A stretch of 64,000 nucleotides of DNA from Xiphophorus maculatus (Eukaryota > Chordata > Actinopteri > Cyprinodontiformes > Poeciliidae). The number at the start of each line of letters is the position of its first letter. Positions within the stretch are counted from its first letter, which is position 1. The stretch is taken from positions 19,749,266 through 19,813,265 of the forward strand of contig NC_036443.1 of the NCBI RefSeq assembly GCF_002775205.1. Reading direction: 5' to 3'. Of the stretch, positions 51,793-63,429 are shown piece by piece. Both the position numbers and the translations under genes were made by a program. Below the pieces are notes generated by a model that was given only the letters and a program-made list of their open reading frames with translations, ran no database searches and was not told the origin of the DNA.

Positions 51793-53075
51793 CTGAGAAC
51801 AAAAATACAGGGAAATTCATTTTAAAACATCTGCGACTAGAAAATTGTGTTTTTAATTTTCCCTTTTAAGTTCAAATGCATTTACTATTTTTTATTGGCT
51901 TTTATTATCATTTATACTAATAAGTCAAAGTTACCAACTGTATAATCAGTTTTATTTATTTTAACTTCTGGGTTAGTCATGATCAGAAAATATGAAAAAT
52001 GTGATCAGTACAGAGACAGTGAAGTTCTGCCAGATCTGACTGAACACAAAGGCATGCTGTAGCACTACAAAGAAATAGAAGCCTGTTAGGCAGTTCATTT
52101 AGTCCGTGGAAAGGCTGCGTGGAAGGACTGGCAGTCTTCCAGGAATGTAAAAAAAAACACATCACATTTCTAATTCGTTTTCTTTTTTCATTTCTATGTA
52201 ATAACCTGCGGCAGCAACTTGATTGACAACTACACCATTTTCACAACAAGCTGAATCAATCAGCAGACATAAGAGCCTGGTATGAAAGGTCCCATTTCAG
52301 CACAGAAAACATACAGAGCAGAAATAAACAATATGCAGATTTTTACTGCAGTGCAAAAAATTACAAGTTTTTTGACAGACGAACAATAGTTCTTATTATG
52401 AGCAATGTCCTGTTCTGCTCAACTTTTATTTTCTTGACAACATTTTGCACCCAAAATAATCTGTTCCTTTTATGAAAGGTTTTCAAACAAGACAAGGTCT
52501 GAGCTTTGAATAGGTCATTCCCTAAGACTTTCAATTTTTTGATAAATCATGTTTCTTTGACTGAAATCATTCAAACATGGACCTAATCGAAACTATTTTT
52601 TTATCTTCCAATACTCTGCTTCATTGAGGGTGTCTTCTTCAAGAAGTTCAACCTGTAGCTTTGAGTTTATAGCACATAATGTGTTTTTATTGCCCTCTCA
52701 TTTTTTCTGTAGTCTTTAAGTTAAGTAAGGCAAAAGGATTTCCTTTAATAAATACTTTTGGTTTACAATGATCCATGTCAATCCTCAAATTCATTAATGC
52801 AACAGCAACTTTTAACTGAACACATCACAAATATAAACATTTTCCAAGGTAAGAGACGCTCCCAAATTCCATGCATATTTGAACTCCAGCCTCACCCTCA
52901 AGCACAACTGCAGAAGTTCAGAGGAAGCAATTATTAAGTAAATATTCATTTAACTTCCTTTTAACACTTTGCAGATGGAATAAATTACAATTGAATTATT
53001 ACCTGTTGCAGCTCTGCTAACTGATGCTGTAGCGATTCCACATCTTGCCAGCCAGAAAGGAGATGCACTGATTAA

Positions 53076-55430
53076 TTAGTCCTCAACCGGATAATGATCG
53101 CTGACTTTGAGCTCCTATTGGAGCATGTTTGCATTAAGTCAGGGAAATATTTAAAAGGAAAAGTCTTAAGCTTAGCATGACATCTCACCATTTTATTTGT
53201 CAGGTTAAACTCTTTCTGGAAATTGAAGGCCTTGGCAGAGTTTGGCACGATGGTTGCCAGCAGGTCATCTCCATACACAACAATCCTGCATAAGAAACAA
53301 GGTTTCTTATTTAAACTTGTGGTTTTTAGCTTGTGAACTAAAGGCACAATGTCTGTCATAAGCTCTCTAAAAATAAACCTTGCCTGTCGTAGGTGTGATT
53401 ATTTGTTGTCGCTGAAGTTGTATCCACATCATCACCAATTAGCCAGTGGACATTTCTATCACTGCGTATTCGAATGTTTTGCATTTGTTTGTCGGTGACA
53501 GAGGCACCATCTGCTCTGAAGTCTCCCAGGATCATTACATTCTAGAAAGAAAGGGAAATAAAAGCAAATTAAACCATTTATTGCAGAGCTCTATGAATTA
53601 TTTATGCCCTCTGAAATTTACATTTTATCATATTACAAACACAAATTTCAGTGTGCTTATTGGTTGTTTTTCGAGACAGATCAATCCAAAGTAGTGCATT
53701 GTGAAGTGGAAGAAAAGTGAGACATGCAACTCAAAGATGAAAAGTGTGGATTGCGATGGTGATCAACCACCACTGCTCTGATGACTTCAGAGAATTTGTG
53801 GAAGGGGTTATGATGTTATAACCTCACTTTACTTTATCTTTGACTTGTCTGCTGCATGACTTTGTCTTCATTATACTCTTAGTTGACTAATTTGTACTGA
53901 GGTTAAATTACACATGGATTCTGATTAGGTGATTCCTGATGGCAGTTGGGTTCATTGGAGGGTATGAAAGTAAATGTCGCTGAAATACACACTACACTTT
54001 TCTAATTTATTTATTCTTTTTTCTTAAGTTACATTTTTCTTGAGTTTCAGAGCTTTGTGCTACTTTGTCTTGTATTATTACATCATAGAGTTCCCAAAAA
54101 GTTTGTGGTTCACTGATGTGAGGTAAATCTTACATCAGTTAGCACTGATAACACCGTGATGTGGCAGAGTTTGTGTCAAATGAGCTCATATTCTTACATC
54201 AGTTTCCCATTTGTCTCTGGCCATTAGGAAGACATCATACAGCTCATCCAGTTCTTTCTCTGAGTCCTGCGGTGTGGCACGAACTTGGATCAGCACCAAA
54301 TCCTTCAGCACTGCAACAAATACGTAACATGCACGAAACTGTATGTGTGGCAGGAGAGCGCACAAACCTGACGAACTTGCTATTTCTTCCATCTGCTAAC
54401 ATGTCAAAATAAATCTCCTTTATTCACACAGGAGAAACAGACACGGTCATGCAGACATGACTCAGACAAACAGCAGACACCACACCAAGAGCATTAAATC
54501 TTGAAACTCTGACACACAAAGCCTCCTGTTTGTGTTAAAAGATGAGCTGCAGAAGCTGACCCGTGTTGTGAAGTTTGAAGTAGAGAATGTAAGGCTCCCT
54601 TAAAAATGCATCCACGTCGTTCTCCTGATTGTCTTCATATTGATAGGAGTCAATCAGATCCACCATGTCATCCCTGAAAATTGAATGAAAATGTTTTGTT
54701 TAAACAACTCTGTATTGCAGCGCTGAAATAGTCAAGACAGCGATGGCATTTACCTGTAGAGAAACATAAACTGCTCCTTGTATCTGGTCCTTCCCAGACG
54801 GGCGCTGAGCTGCAGGGCATAGTGGTGGGACGTGTTCACCCTGAAATACCCTCAATGTTATTTTTCTACTCACAAAGGCAGTGATATTTTTTTCAGTTTG
54901 GCTTAAAGTGCAAAAATAAAAACATACAGTCATCTGTTCTGTCAGAAACAGCTTGATGGAGGCCCCACTCACACCCACCACCTCCAGAACAACTATGATG
55001 TCATATTGAGACACAATCTATAAAAGGCAAAGGCTTCTGTTACAATACAGGATCTACAGTGGAATAAAACCTACCCGGGTTCTAACTAATGCGTGACATT
55101 GATGGTTTCTATTTCTTTCTTTGAAGGTCTTCATAAAGCATTGAACTGTTATCACTTAATTAGTTTGAAGGATTTTCATTTTCAGATTTAAAACTACTCC
55201 TGGCTGCTCTCCAAAAATACATCAGTGACTAGATTTAAAAGGCCCTTTGTAAATATAGTTGTGATGACGTGATGAGTTGATCACAGGGTCTCTGCTGCCC
55301 GATAAAACACATGGAGCTTCGGAAAGCAGCCATGTCTGATTTTTTTTACCTTAACAAGAGTTGACAGGACGTCTGGGTCTGAAACTTTAGTCTCTCTAAA
55401 CCTCTCTGCGTTGAATGAAGCGATCTTCAT
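53076..55430 (-). CDS. DNase I family protein, dnase1l4-like, probably degenerate
   Basis: Exons (minus): 55350-55430, 54928-55017, 54754-54840, 54561-54673, 54198-54310, 53384-53541, 53189-53285, 53076-53114; about 259 aa. Motifs follow the DNase I/EEP fold: MKIASFNAERF (no signal peptide, as in fish Dnase1l4), SQYDIIVVLEVV (metal-binding Glu), SHHYALQLSARLGR, YKEQFMFLYR, GDFRADGASVTDK, HTYDRIVVYGD and a terminal SDHYPVED. Oddities: the 90-nt second exon and the third exon do not agree in phase (one-base discrepancy). The usual PLH catalytic His position reads QVR. The GDFN Asn reads GDFR. The protein stops a few residues after SDHYPVE, short of the usual end. The intron after 53384 has a GC donor (AG|GCAAGG). 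All other phases agree. It is either a decaying gene or a divergent non-catalytic paralogue; the fold assignment is secure. Confidence 0.75.
53610..53765. mobile_element. Tc1-like relic in dnase1l4-like intron
   Basis: Stretches such as CATATTACAAACACAAATTT and TGTGAAGTGGAAGAAAAGTG match the subterminal region of the CAGTGCCTTGC-type fish Tc1 family seen at 8918-9424. No ends are visible. Confidence 0.45.
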
Positions 55431-56119
55431 GCCTGACAAGAGAAGGGAAAACAGTTTCCTAAAACATATATTTAAAATTATACTTTTTGAATCCCTAACT
55501 TGAATTACCTCTGGTAATGTACACACACTGTATAAATGTCTTCTCCTCAGCAGCAGGCAGTACTGGTCTTCAGCATTAATTTGTATCCAGTTCTATGAGA
55601 AACTTGTCTCTACCGGGGTTTTTTTTTTTTCAAAGGTAGACAGATGATTGGTTTGTCGCCATCACGAGGACAAGATGGATCATTTGTAGAGAGCTAGTAC
55701 ATTTTGACAGCAAGTGGCCTGACAGGTTCTATTGTTCAGCTGATGGTGATTAAGGCTGGTTAACTTCAAAGTTACTGTGCAAAGAAGAAATGTTAAAAAA
55801 GAAAATAACCTCACCTTCCATCTTAAAATTGTCTCAGTGCTATTAAACTAAGTCTAGACACGACAGCAAATTTCAGTTCACACAACTTCACTATTGACAT
55901 TAGAGTATTTTGACCAAATCATCACCCATTCACCACCATGCTTCCTCACTGGTCTTACATTAACCCAATCTGTGTGCCATATAGAAAACTGACAAAACCT
56001 CAGTTTTTACAAAGGTGCTCATCCTTCCTTTTGCTAATTTAATCAGCTGCATTTGACTGATATTACTTGGTTACGACTTTCTACGTAAAGCTGCACTACA
56101 GCTTTTTATTTTTGACAAC
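55431..56119. other. Upstream flank of dnase1l4-like gene
   Basis: An acceptor just before the ATG (TTGTCAG|GCATG at 55433-55434) implies an untranslated upstream exon that I could not place. No other feature was seen. Confidence 0.4.
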
Positions 56120-56605
56120 ATACAGTGCTGTCAAACAGCCTTTGTCCCTTTACATATTTATTTTGTTTTTCTTTTCTTTTCCATTTCACTTAAATGTTTC
56201 AGATTATCAAATATATTTTTAAAATTACACGTAGATAACCCAAGTAACTACAAAAGTTGGTTTTGGAGTGATGTTTTTTATTTATTTATTTTGTTTTTAA
56301 AAAGCTATCTAGATCAACCTTTGTAAAAATCGAATAGCTGTTTGTTAAATAATAAATTTCCTTTGATTGACCACATGTCTGATTGACTTTACTAAAGAGA
56401 AGTAAGACATTATTTGAAGAGCTCTAACCAGATCTCAAAACCAACCACTTTATGTCCTGAATTAAAAAAACAAAAAACAGATGAGAAGTAAAGATGTTGA
56501 GATCCTTCAGTCTGGAGAGGATTACAAAGTTACTTCTAAAGCTTTGGAGTTTCATTGAACCATAATGAGAGCCAAACCATAGAGAAACACCAAACAGTGG
56601 TGAGC
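56120..56605 (+). mobile_element. Degenerate Tc1-like element, 5' half
   Basis: ACAGTGCTGTCAAACAGC, then CACTTAAATGTTTCAGATTA, GATAACCCAAGTAACTAC and, near 56500, CAGTCTGGAGAGGATTACAA match a common fish Tc1 family in order: terminus, subterminus, then the helix-turn-helix coding start. Frames are broken. Confidence 0.6.
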
Positions 56606-57404
56606 ACATTCAGCCAACCAACCAATGGATTGTGACAAAAGAAATCACAGTAGCTGTCATATCTGCAACCTCATGAATGCATCTAATTACTGCTGCGGAC
56701 AACTGATGATTTGCTCCTTGTTTCTGAATTGCAATGATTCTTTCCATATTTTTGAGGTAGTTTGCCGTCTGTTTGTTTTTCCTTGCACCTTACATGTATG
56801 TAATATACAAGTTTGTATGTGTGTACTAGTACGCACAAACAAACTGGAACCTTACATATAAACCAGTCAAATTACTTAAAACAACACCTTGCCTTCAAAT
56901 TCTAGACTATGGTGGTGTGGAAAATCCTCCCAAGGCCACATTCTATTCACCCATAATCCATGTGAAGAAAAGACTCAAATCCTGGGCTCAACAGCCACAT
57001 AGTGGAGCTAAATACTTTTATTTTGAAAGATAAACAAGTGGAAGTATAAGAACTGAGCAAAAACAAAAAATGCTGCCCGACTGCCATGGCAGGAACACAT
57101 AAACAAAGGGGATCCGACACAGTGCAGCAAAAAGTATGGATGTATAGTGAGGGAGATAATAACACGATGTGCGATAATAAATACCTGAGAGCAGGGGGGA
57201 GGAGAGCAGGAAGCAAAACCTGCTGAGAAAAACAAACACAAACTGTAACAAGAACAAAGATCTACAATGAAATGTTTCACAAAACAGGTCAAAACCATAA
57301 ACGCCATCACATTTTGGGAAGAATTGTGTGCAAAATCAACATAAAGTAGTGCATATGAAGTGCAAGGAAAATACAATATAGTTTTAAGACTTGTTTATAC
57401 TATT

Positions 57405-57560
57405 ATTCTTAAAGTGGTGCCTGCATTTTGTCAATACTTTGTAGAACCACTTTTAGTAGGGTATCTGCAAGTCTTTTGACATATCAGTCTATCAACTTTC
57501 CTCATCTAGAAACTGAAATTGTTGTCCACTCCTCTGTAAAACTTGAGATTATCTTTAATT
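57405..57560. mobile_element. Tc1-like fragment
   Basis: GTCAATACTTTGTAGAACCA, GCAAGTCTTTTGACATATC and TAGAAACTGAAATTGTTG are typical of the CAGTGCCTTGC-type Tc1 family. No ends or frames are preserved. Confidence 0.5.
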
Positions 57561-58430
57561 ACTTACCCCTGCTTTAGTTTTCTCCACAATTTTATCCATT
57601 TGCTGTGTACTTTTGTCCTCATGAAGCTGTTTTTCAGCAAAGTTCTCCAACTAACCTCTGAGGCCTTTATTCACAGGTGCATGTATGCTGACGTTAAGAT
57701 TCACACTAAGTAAAAATGATAAGTAATTCTAATTATGAACTTGGAGAGTTCTGCCTCCAGGACTCTCTAAGTCAGTGGATTTTATTTAGGGGTATCAAAA
57801 CAAACGACAGAAAATGTATCTGACGTATGTAAAGAAAACAACAAACAAATCCACAGTGAAGAGAAAAAGCTTGAAGATGTTAAGATACCAAAATTCCTAA
57901 CAGGTTTTGGGTGGCGTGCGTTAGGGCTTTGCTTTGTCTCATTTAAGCCGTCAAAACTGAAAGGTGTGTCTGAAAGATGTCGTGGCTCTGTGTCTTTTAT
58001 CTTTGAACCATAACTGGATTTGTTGAAACGGATACGTCAAGAACAGAAACACGACCTGCTATCAAATTCCCTTTTTGTTCAAAAGAAAGATGTTAGATGA
58101 TTCATATTAATATTATTTAATCATACTTCCACTGTTTATGCAGTTTTCTGTTTACCACCTGATGTATATAATAACATAGCCTTCTTAATCTTTTTTTCTT
58201 CCAACAGATGCTTTCATATTTTTCTTATCTTTATAAATCTTAACACACCCAGAGTTCTTGCATCCAAAATACACTTCGAATGCATTTAAGATTCAAAACC
58301 AGAGCTGATAAGCAGGATTAGATTACAGAGGAACAATTAGAAGGAAAACATTTTTACAGCTGGGGTAGGTGGGAGCAAAACAAGTGGCAGATGTCTGACT
58401 GGTAAATCTGCATTCATACAACTTCACAAT
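57561..58430. other. Intergenic sequence upstream of the keratin gene, no gene seen
   Basis: AT-rich spacer without recognised coding or repeat content. Confidence 0.5.
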
Positions 58431-58553
58431 CACACCACACCCAGGTCTTTGCTGTATAAACTTGTGAAAACAGATAAATGTTCACAAGAGAGCTCCAGCA
58501 TCACCTGAACTCAGCACAACTTCTAGCAGAAACCTCATTGCACAAACCCCATC
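58431..58553 (+). promoter_or_regulatory. Promoter and 5' leader of the keratin-like gene
   Basis: TATAAA at 58455-58460 and a CACACCCAGG box (KLF-type) about 15 bp upstream. The ATG at 58554 lies about 95 bp downstream of the TATA box, giving a leader of roughly 65 nt. Confidence 0.55.
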
Positions 58554-61500
58554 ATGAGTGTGAGGATCAAGAAGAACAGGCGATCTGGACTTTGTTTCCC
58601 CTCTGAAGGCTTCACCAGCAAGTCCATGGGATCCAACCCAGTTCGCAAATCCAGCACCACAAACAACGTGGTTCCCATTAAACCTGTCACCATAAACAAG
58701 AGCCTCCTTACTCCTCTGAAGACCGACATCGATCCTGAAGTCCAGGCTCTGCGTACTCAGGAGAAGGAGCAAATTAAAGGTCTGAATAACCGCTTTGCAT
58801 CACACATCAAAAAGGTAAGAGGGAAATTCTGCTAAAAAAAAAAGTCTCCTATCAAAACCTGTTTACAGATTTTAAAAAATCGGTTTCACCCTAAAAAAAC
58901 AAATCTGCAATCAATGACTGTTCCCTTGGGGGTATGACCATGAGGCTCATTTCTTTTAGCTACTCTTCAAAATGGGAAAGATGAGAGAACATGCCATCAG
59001 TGATGGTTGCAATTAATTATAAAAATAAGTAGCCCTGTTATTCATTTTTACAAATCTGTAAGAATAACTTAGCCCCAGTGTAACTAGTCTTTGAAGGTGT
59101 TTTTTTATGCAGCTCTTAATATAAAGTTCCCCTGATGCCAAAACCATTAAAATGCTTAAAGGTTTCATAGCCTGAGAGAAGGAGGCCATGAGTGGTGAGT
59201 CACATTGCCCTTTCAGAAACTTCACTGCATGTGCTGAAGTAATGCAGTTGTGTGCATTATTTTATAGTCTCCAAACATACAGTCAGATCATTATCTAAAA
59301 GTTTAAAGCAAATCTAATAGAAACAATGAAAACTGGAGATTTGACTTGGAATTATGCAGTGAGGAGGATGGAAGAAAGAATGAGTTCTCCAAAAATCACC
59401 AGTAGACACTGTTGTGGGTGAAGGATGTGTGAAAAATTTATATTATTAACCTCATAGCGGATATTTCTGAGTTCAAGAACAATCTTCCTGACTGGATGGA
59501 TCTGCTTCGTACTTCTGTTCCAGGTCCAACTGTTGGAGCAACAGAACAAGATGCTGGAAACCAAGTGGCAGCTCCTGCAGAGTCAGGCTGCCTCTTCCTC
59601 CAGTACTGAGCTCATGTATAAAGCTTACATCGCCAACCTGCAAAAACAGCTGGAAGGCATCCACAACGATGGCAAACGTCTTGAGGCGGAGAAAAGTTCC
59701 TGGAATGGTCTGCTGGACAATTACAAATCAAAGTGGGAAACTTTTGTCTGTGAAACAGATTTCATTTGAAGAGAGGTAAGATCAGCACGACTCACAAGAT
59801 ATTTGTGGTTGTTTCAGGTATGAAGAAGAGACCAGCAAGAAGAATGAGTCAGAGATTTACTTTGTAGCACTCAAAAAGGTAAAAATCATGCACGTGAAAA
59901 AAATATGACATTTTTCATTTTTATATTTGTAAAAATTATAACATTTTTGGAAATTACAAAACATTTAAAATACATATTACTGACTAAAAAGTCTATGTTT
60001 CTTGGGTCACCAGGATACGGATGCAGGATTCAACGCTAAGGTGGATCTAGAAACCATGTTGTCCAGTCTTACTGACAAATTCAACTTCCTCAAAGCTGTT
60101 CATGATGCTGTGCGTAACCTCACCTCTTAACAAGTGAATTTTATAGGGATGTGATTTTTACTGGGATTTTATTGTATTTGTTTGTTTGTCTTTTTTTAAA
60201 TAAAAGGAGATGAGAGAGCTACAGGGCAGCCTGAAGGACACCTCCGTGGTAGTGGAGATGGACAACTCCCGCAGTCTTAACATGGATCAGATTGTATCTG
60301 ATGTTAAGGCTCACTATGAGGAAATTGCTGCCCAGAGCCGCGAAGAAACAGAACGTTGGTACAGGACAAAGGTGACAAAGACACTTTTTTTCTTCTAGGA
60401 TTTACTGGTAAATATTAAAAAATAATAATAATAATTAAGATAATTTCAGAATTTGTACCATAAAAAATGTCAGGATTTGTACCATTGAAAATAGAAGGGG
60501 GTATGGGGAATAAAAACTATCTTTAACTTCAGTAAAAAAAATTTCAGTGTGGCATAATTTCTAAATTAGTTTGGAACTATTTGCTTTTAACAAAATCCAC
60601 CACAATTATTGACACCCCTGACATCCATCCATTTCTTACACCCTTGTCCCCAGTGGGGTCATGAGGGGTGCTGGTGCCCATCTCCAGCGAGACATTTCAG
60701 GCGAGAGGCGGGGTACACCCTGGACATGTCACCAGTCCATCGCACACACTCCTAGCAAGCTCTTTAAAATAAACTTGTGGTTGCAGCATTTTCAGCACTC
60801 CACACACTGTGAGCAGCTTCACTAAATGAAGAACAAACGTGATGTAGCCAAAAATGCACCAGACAGTCTGTTAAAGTGTGTTTCAACACACATAAGTTTT
60901 GTGCTCTGACATTAGTTTCTATCTGCTGAGCCTACAGAGATATGTGAAGGTCAAATAGACACAGTTAACACTATATATTTTTCTCTGAAAGTACTTTGCC
61001 CTGTTCTAACATACATACACATTACTTACTTTAGTAGATTAATATGTTTTTTTTAATCAAAAATAAAATAATTTTGAAAACTGCCTTAATTTATTACTTT
61101 ATAAAAATGTTATTTGTTTGTATGAATATTTTTCTCTTTAGTCCTTAAAAATCCCAAACTTTGGTAAAGTTTATTAGATAGATCTTTTTCCACTAGTGCT
61201 ACTCATCTGATATGATAATTACTGTTTCCTTCTCTTCAATCTACAACCCACTGATACCAGTTTGACCTGATGACAACCCAAGCAAACCAGTATGGTGCTG
61301 ACCTGCGTTCCACCAAGGTGGAAATAGCAGAAATGAACCGAGTGATCAGTCGCCTGACGCATGAAATTGATGTTATAAAACCACAGGTGAGGAAGAGAGG
61401 ATTGCTCTCTGTCTTAAATTTAAGGATCTAACTAATTTAAAAAGACTGCAAAACCAAACGCTGTCTGTCAGAGCTTTTAAGCACCATATATCACAGTATC

Positions 61501-62775
61501 ACACTTCTTTGTTTAATATTAATCCTTCGGAAGCACATATAAAAGAACAACATGTCGTTTGCTACTATTAAAATGACTAACAATAGAGTCTGAAAAACAC
61601 ATGTTTACACCACTTTTCTTTCTTGTACAGTGTGACAGCATTCAGAACAGCATTACTGAGGTGGAATCAAATGGGGAACAAGCTGTGTTTATTGCTAAAG
61701 GCCGCATCAAGGACTTGGAAAAATCTTTGATGGACGCAAAACATGTCATGGCTAAACAGATCAGGGAATACCAGGAACTTATGAACATCAAGATGGCCCT
61801 GGATATCGAGATTTCCACTTATATGAAATTGATGGAAGGAGAGGAGGACAGGTGAGAGCTGCTAAAAATCTATCCATTTATGATTCACATCAGTTATTTA
61901 TCTTTCATTTAATTTTGGAACTATTTTTACGTAGGTTTTCTTTGCACAAAATAATAGTTAAGCCAGAAAAAAAATATATTTTTTTTTTTGCTTAACTTAT
62001 TATTTAAGAAATTATTCTCATAAAAACATGAATGTCAGAAACAACATACTGTACTTCCAGTTTTTGCCTTAGATTAAAGTGTGATGTAATGCTGCCCTCT
62101 TGTGGCAAAGATCATAGCACGTTGGCATGTCAAATTATGTTACTTCGTGGGGAAATTTGGGAAATGTCATCAATGATGTATTATCTTTTTTTTTTAATAA
62201 TTGTTATCATAATTAAAGATAATACAAAATCCTACACAATACACATAAACATGTTTATGTGTGAACAAATGTAAGAAAACTGGGTAGCACAAAAGCACTT
62301 GCTGGAGCAAGTCATTTCCCTCTGAACCAGTTAAAGGTTGCAGTTCCGATTGACGTATGGTGAATTCATGAATATTGGCAAATATCAGCTGATTTAGAAC
62401 AGGATGAGTAAAAATGCATTTAATCTTTAATGCCCATCAATTGCATACCTATCTGCTTTTTCATCACCAGATTTGGACAGAAGACTGTTATTAATGTCCG
62501 CTCAGCACCCATCAGACATGTGAGCTCAGAACCCATTAAAAGTGAGTGTGAGGGCATCATAATATTGCTGTACTTTTTGACCATTTTTGACCTCTGAAAA
62601 CTTTCTGAAAAAATAAATAAATAAATAAACCCAAAGTCCCTCAAAGCAGCAGCAGTAAGTTATGTGTGTTTCACCTGTTTCAACATCCTCTTTCCTGGCA
62701 GCTAATCACCAGCGGCGGAGGTCAGGGCCGATTCTCATCAAAGTGGTAGAGACCCAGGACATCTCATACAGCTAA
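58554..62775 (+). CDS. Type II keratin-like intermediate filament protein
   Basis: Nine coding exons: 58554-58814, 59524-59732, 59818-59878, 60014-60109, 60207-60371, 61261-61386, 61631-61851, 62471-62541, 62702-62775; 1284 nt, 427 aa. The internal exon sizes 209, 61, 96, 165, 126 and 221 nt are those of vertebrate type II keratin genes. Helix start [20 protein letters not shown], coil with LETKW, helix end [20 protein letters not shown] then KLMEGEED. The head (about 75 residues) lacks the usual glycine-rich repeats and the tail is only about 45 residues, so it is a simple-epithelial (K8-like) or thread-keratin-like member. It is expected to form heteropolymers with a type I keratin. Splice phases are all consistent; the donor after 60109 (GCT|GTGCGT) is weak. 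It looks functional. The exact orthologue is uncertain. Confidence 0.9.
60610..60770. repeat. Dispersed fish retroelement fragment
   Basis: CATCCATCCATTTCTTACAC, then GGCGAGAGGCGGGGTACACC and GGACATGTCACCAGTCCATC form the familiar 3' segment of an abundant teleost retroelement family. It lies in the intron after the 165-nt keratin exon. Family name not assigned. Confidence 0.5.
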
Positions 62776-63250
62776 AGCAGAACAGACTGAAGCACACAGG
62801 CCTCCTGGATCCCCAGTCTTCATAATCCACACTGATAATACAATCAGTGGAAAGAGTCGCCTGTATTTGTTTGTGTCTCATCTTGGGTCGAAACTCCTAT
62901 CAAGCTTCACAGCCTTGAAAATAGTTCGCCCTGAATTTTCCGTCTTCAATAACAAAAGAATATTCAATGTTTTCATAAGTAAATCTGTTTTGTTGATTAA
63001 TCTTCAGCACATCTGAAGGTTACCCTAACCTAATAAATATAATAATTTCATTAGTTAGTGACAACTTGCCCATGATGAGGTCCACTCCCACTGTTTCCTT
63101 TTCAATGCTTACTGTGTGTTGAAAACATTAAACGAATTAAAAACATTTTTCTGTCTGGAGTAAATTGTTGTATTTTATTTGCTCAGTTCATCAAAAAGAA
63201 AATGAAGCAAACCAACTCAAATATTTAGTTTTTAGATGTTATTGTTGAAC
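62776..63250 (+). terminator. Keratin 3' UTR with candidate poly(A) signals
   Basis: AATAAA at 63032-63037 and ATTAAA at about 63127, within 260-360 bp of the stop codon. Either could direct cleavage. Confidence 0.45.
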
Positions 63251-63277
63251 TAGAAAATTTCGGAAGAAATTTAGCCG

Positions 63278-63425
63278 GGGCCTGCCAAGGCGCGCCCGTC
63301 GGGCATGGGCCCGGCGTCGTCGCGCCACAAATCGGCGTCGACGCCAAAGGACGCCGCGACGTGATCAGTGGCACGCGGAGAACCGCAAGAACGTTAAGCG
63401 AGGCGGACGTGCACCGTTCGGTACG
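63278..63425. other. CpG-dense GC-rich block
   Basis: About 150 bp with many CpGs (AAGGCGCGCCCGTCGGGC, GGCGTCGTCGCGCCAC, GACGCCGCGACG) in an otherwise AT-rich region. No open frame or RNA gene recognised. It directly precedes the 129-bp satellite. Confidence 0.6.
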
Positions 63426-63429
63426 ATTT

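Noticed and set aside
56947..57376. Hydrophobic overlapping minus-strand frames
   Set aside because: Three overlapping frames with Phe/Leu/Ser bias from AT-rich sequence; no conserved motif and no splice-consistent partners.
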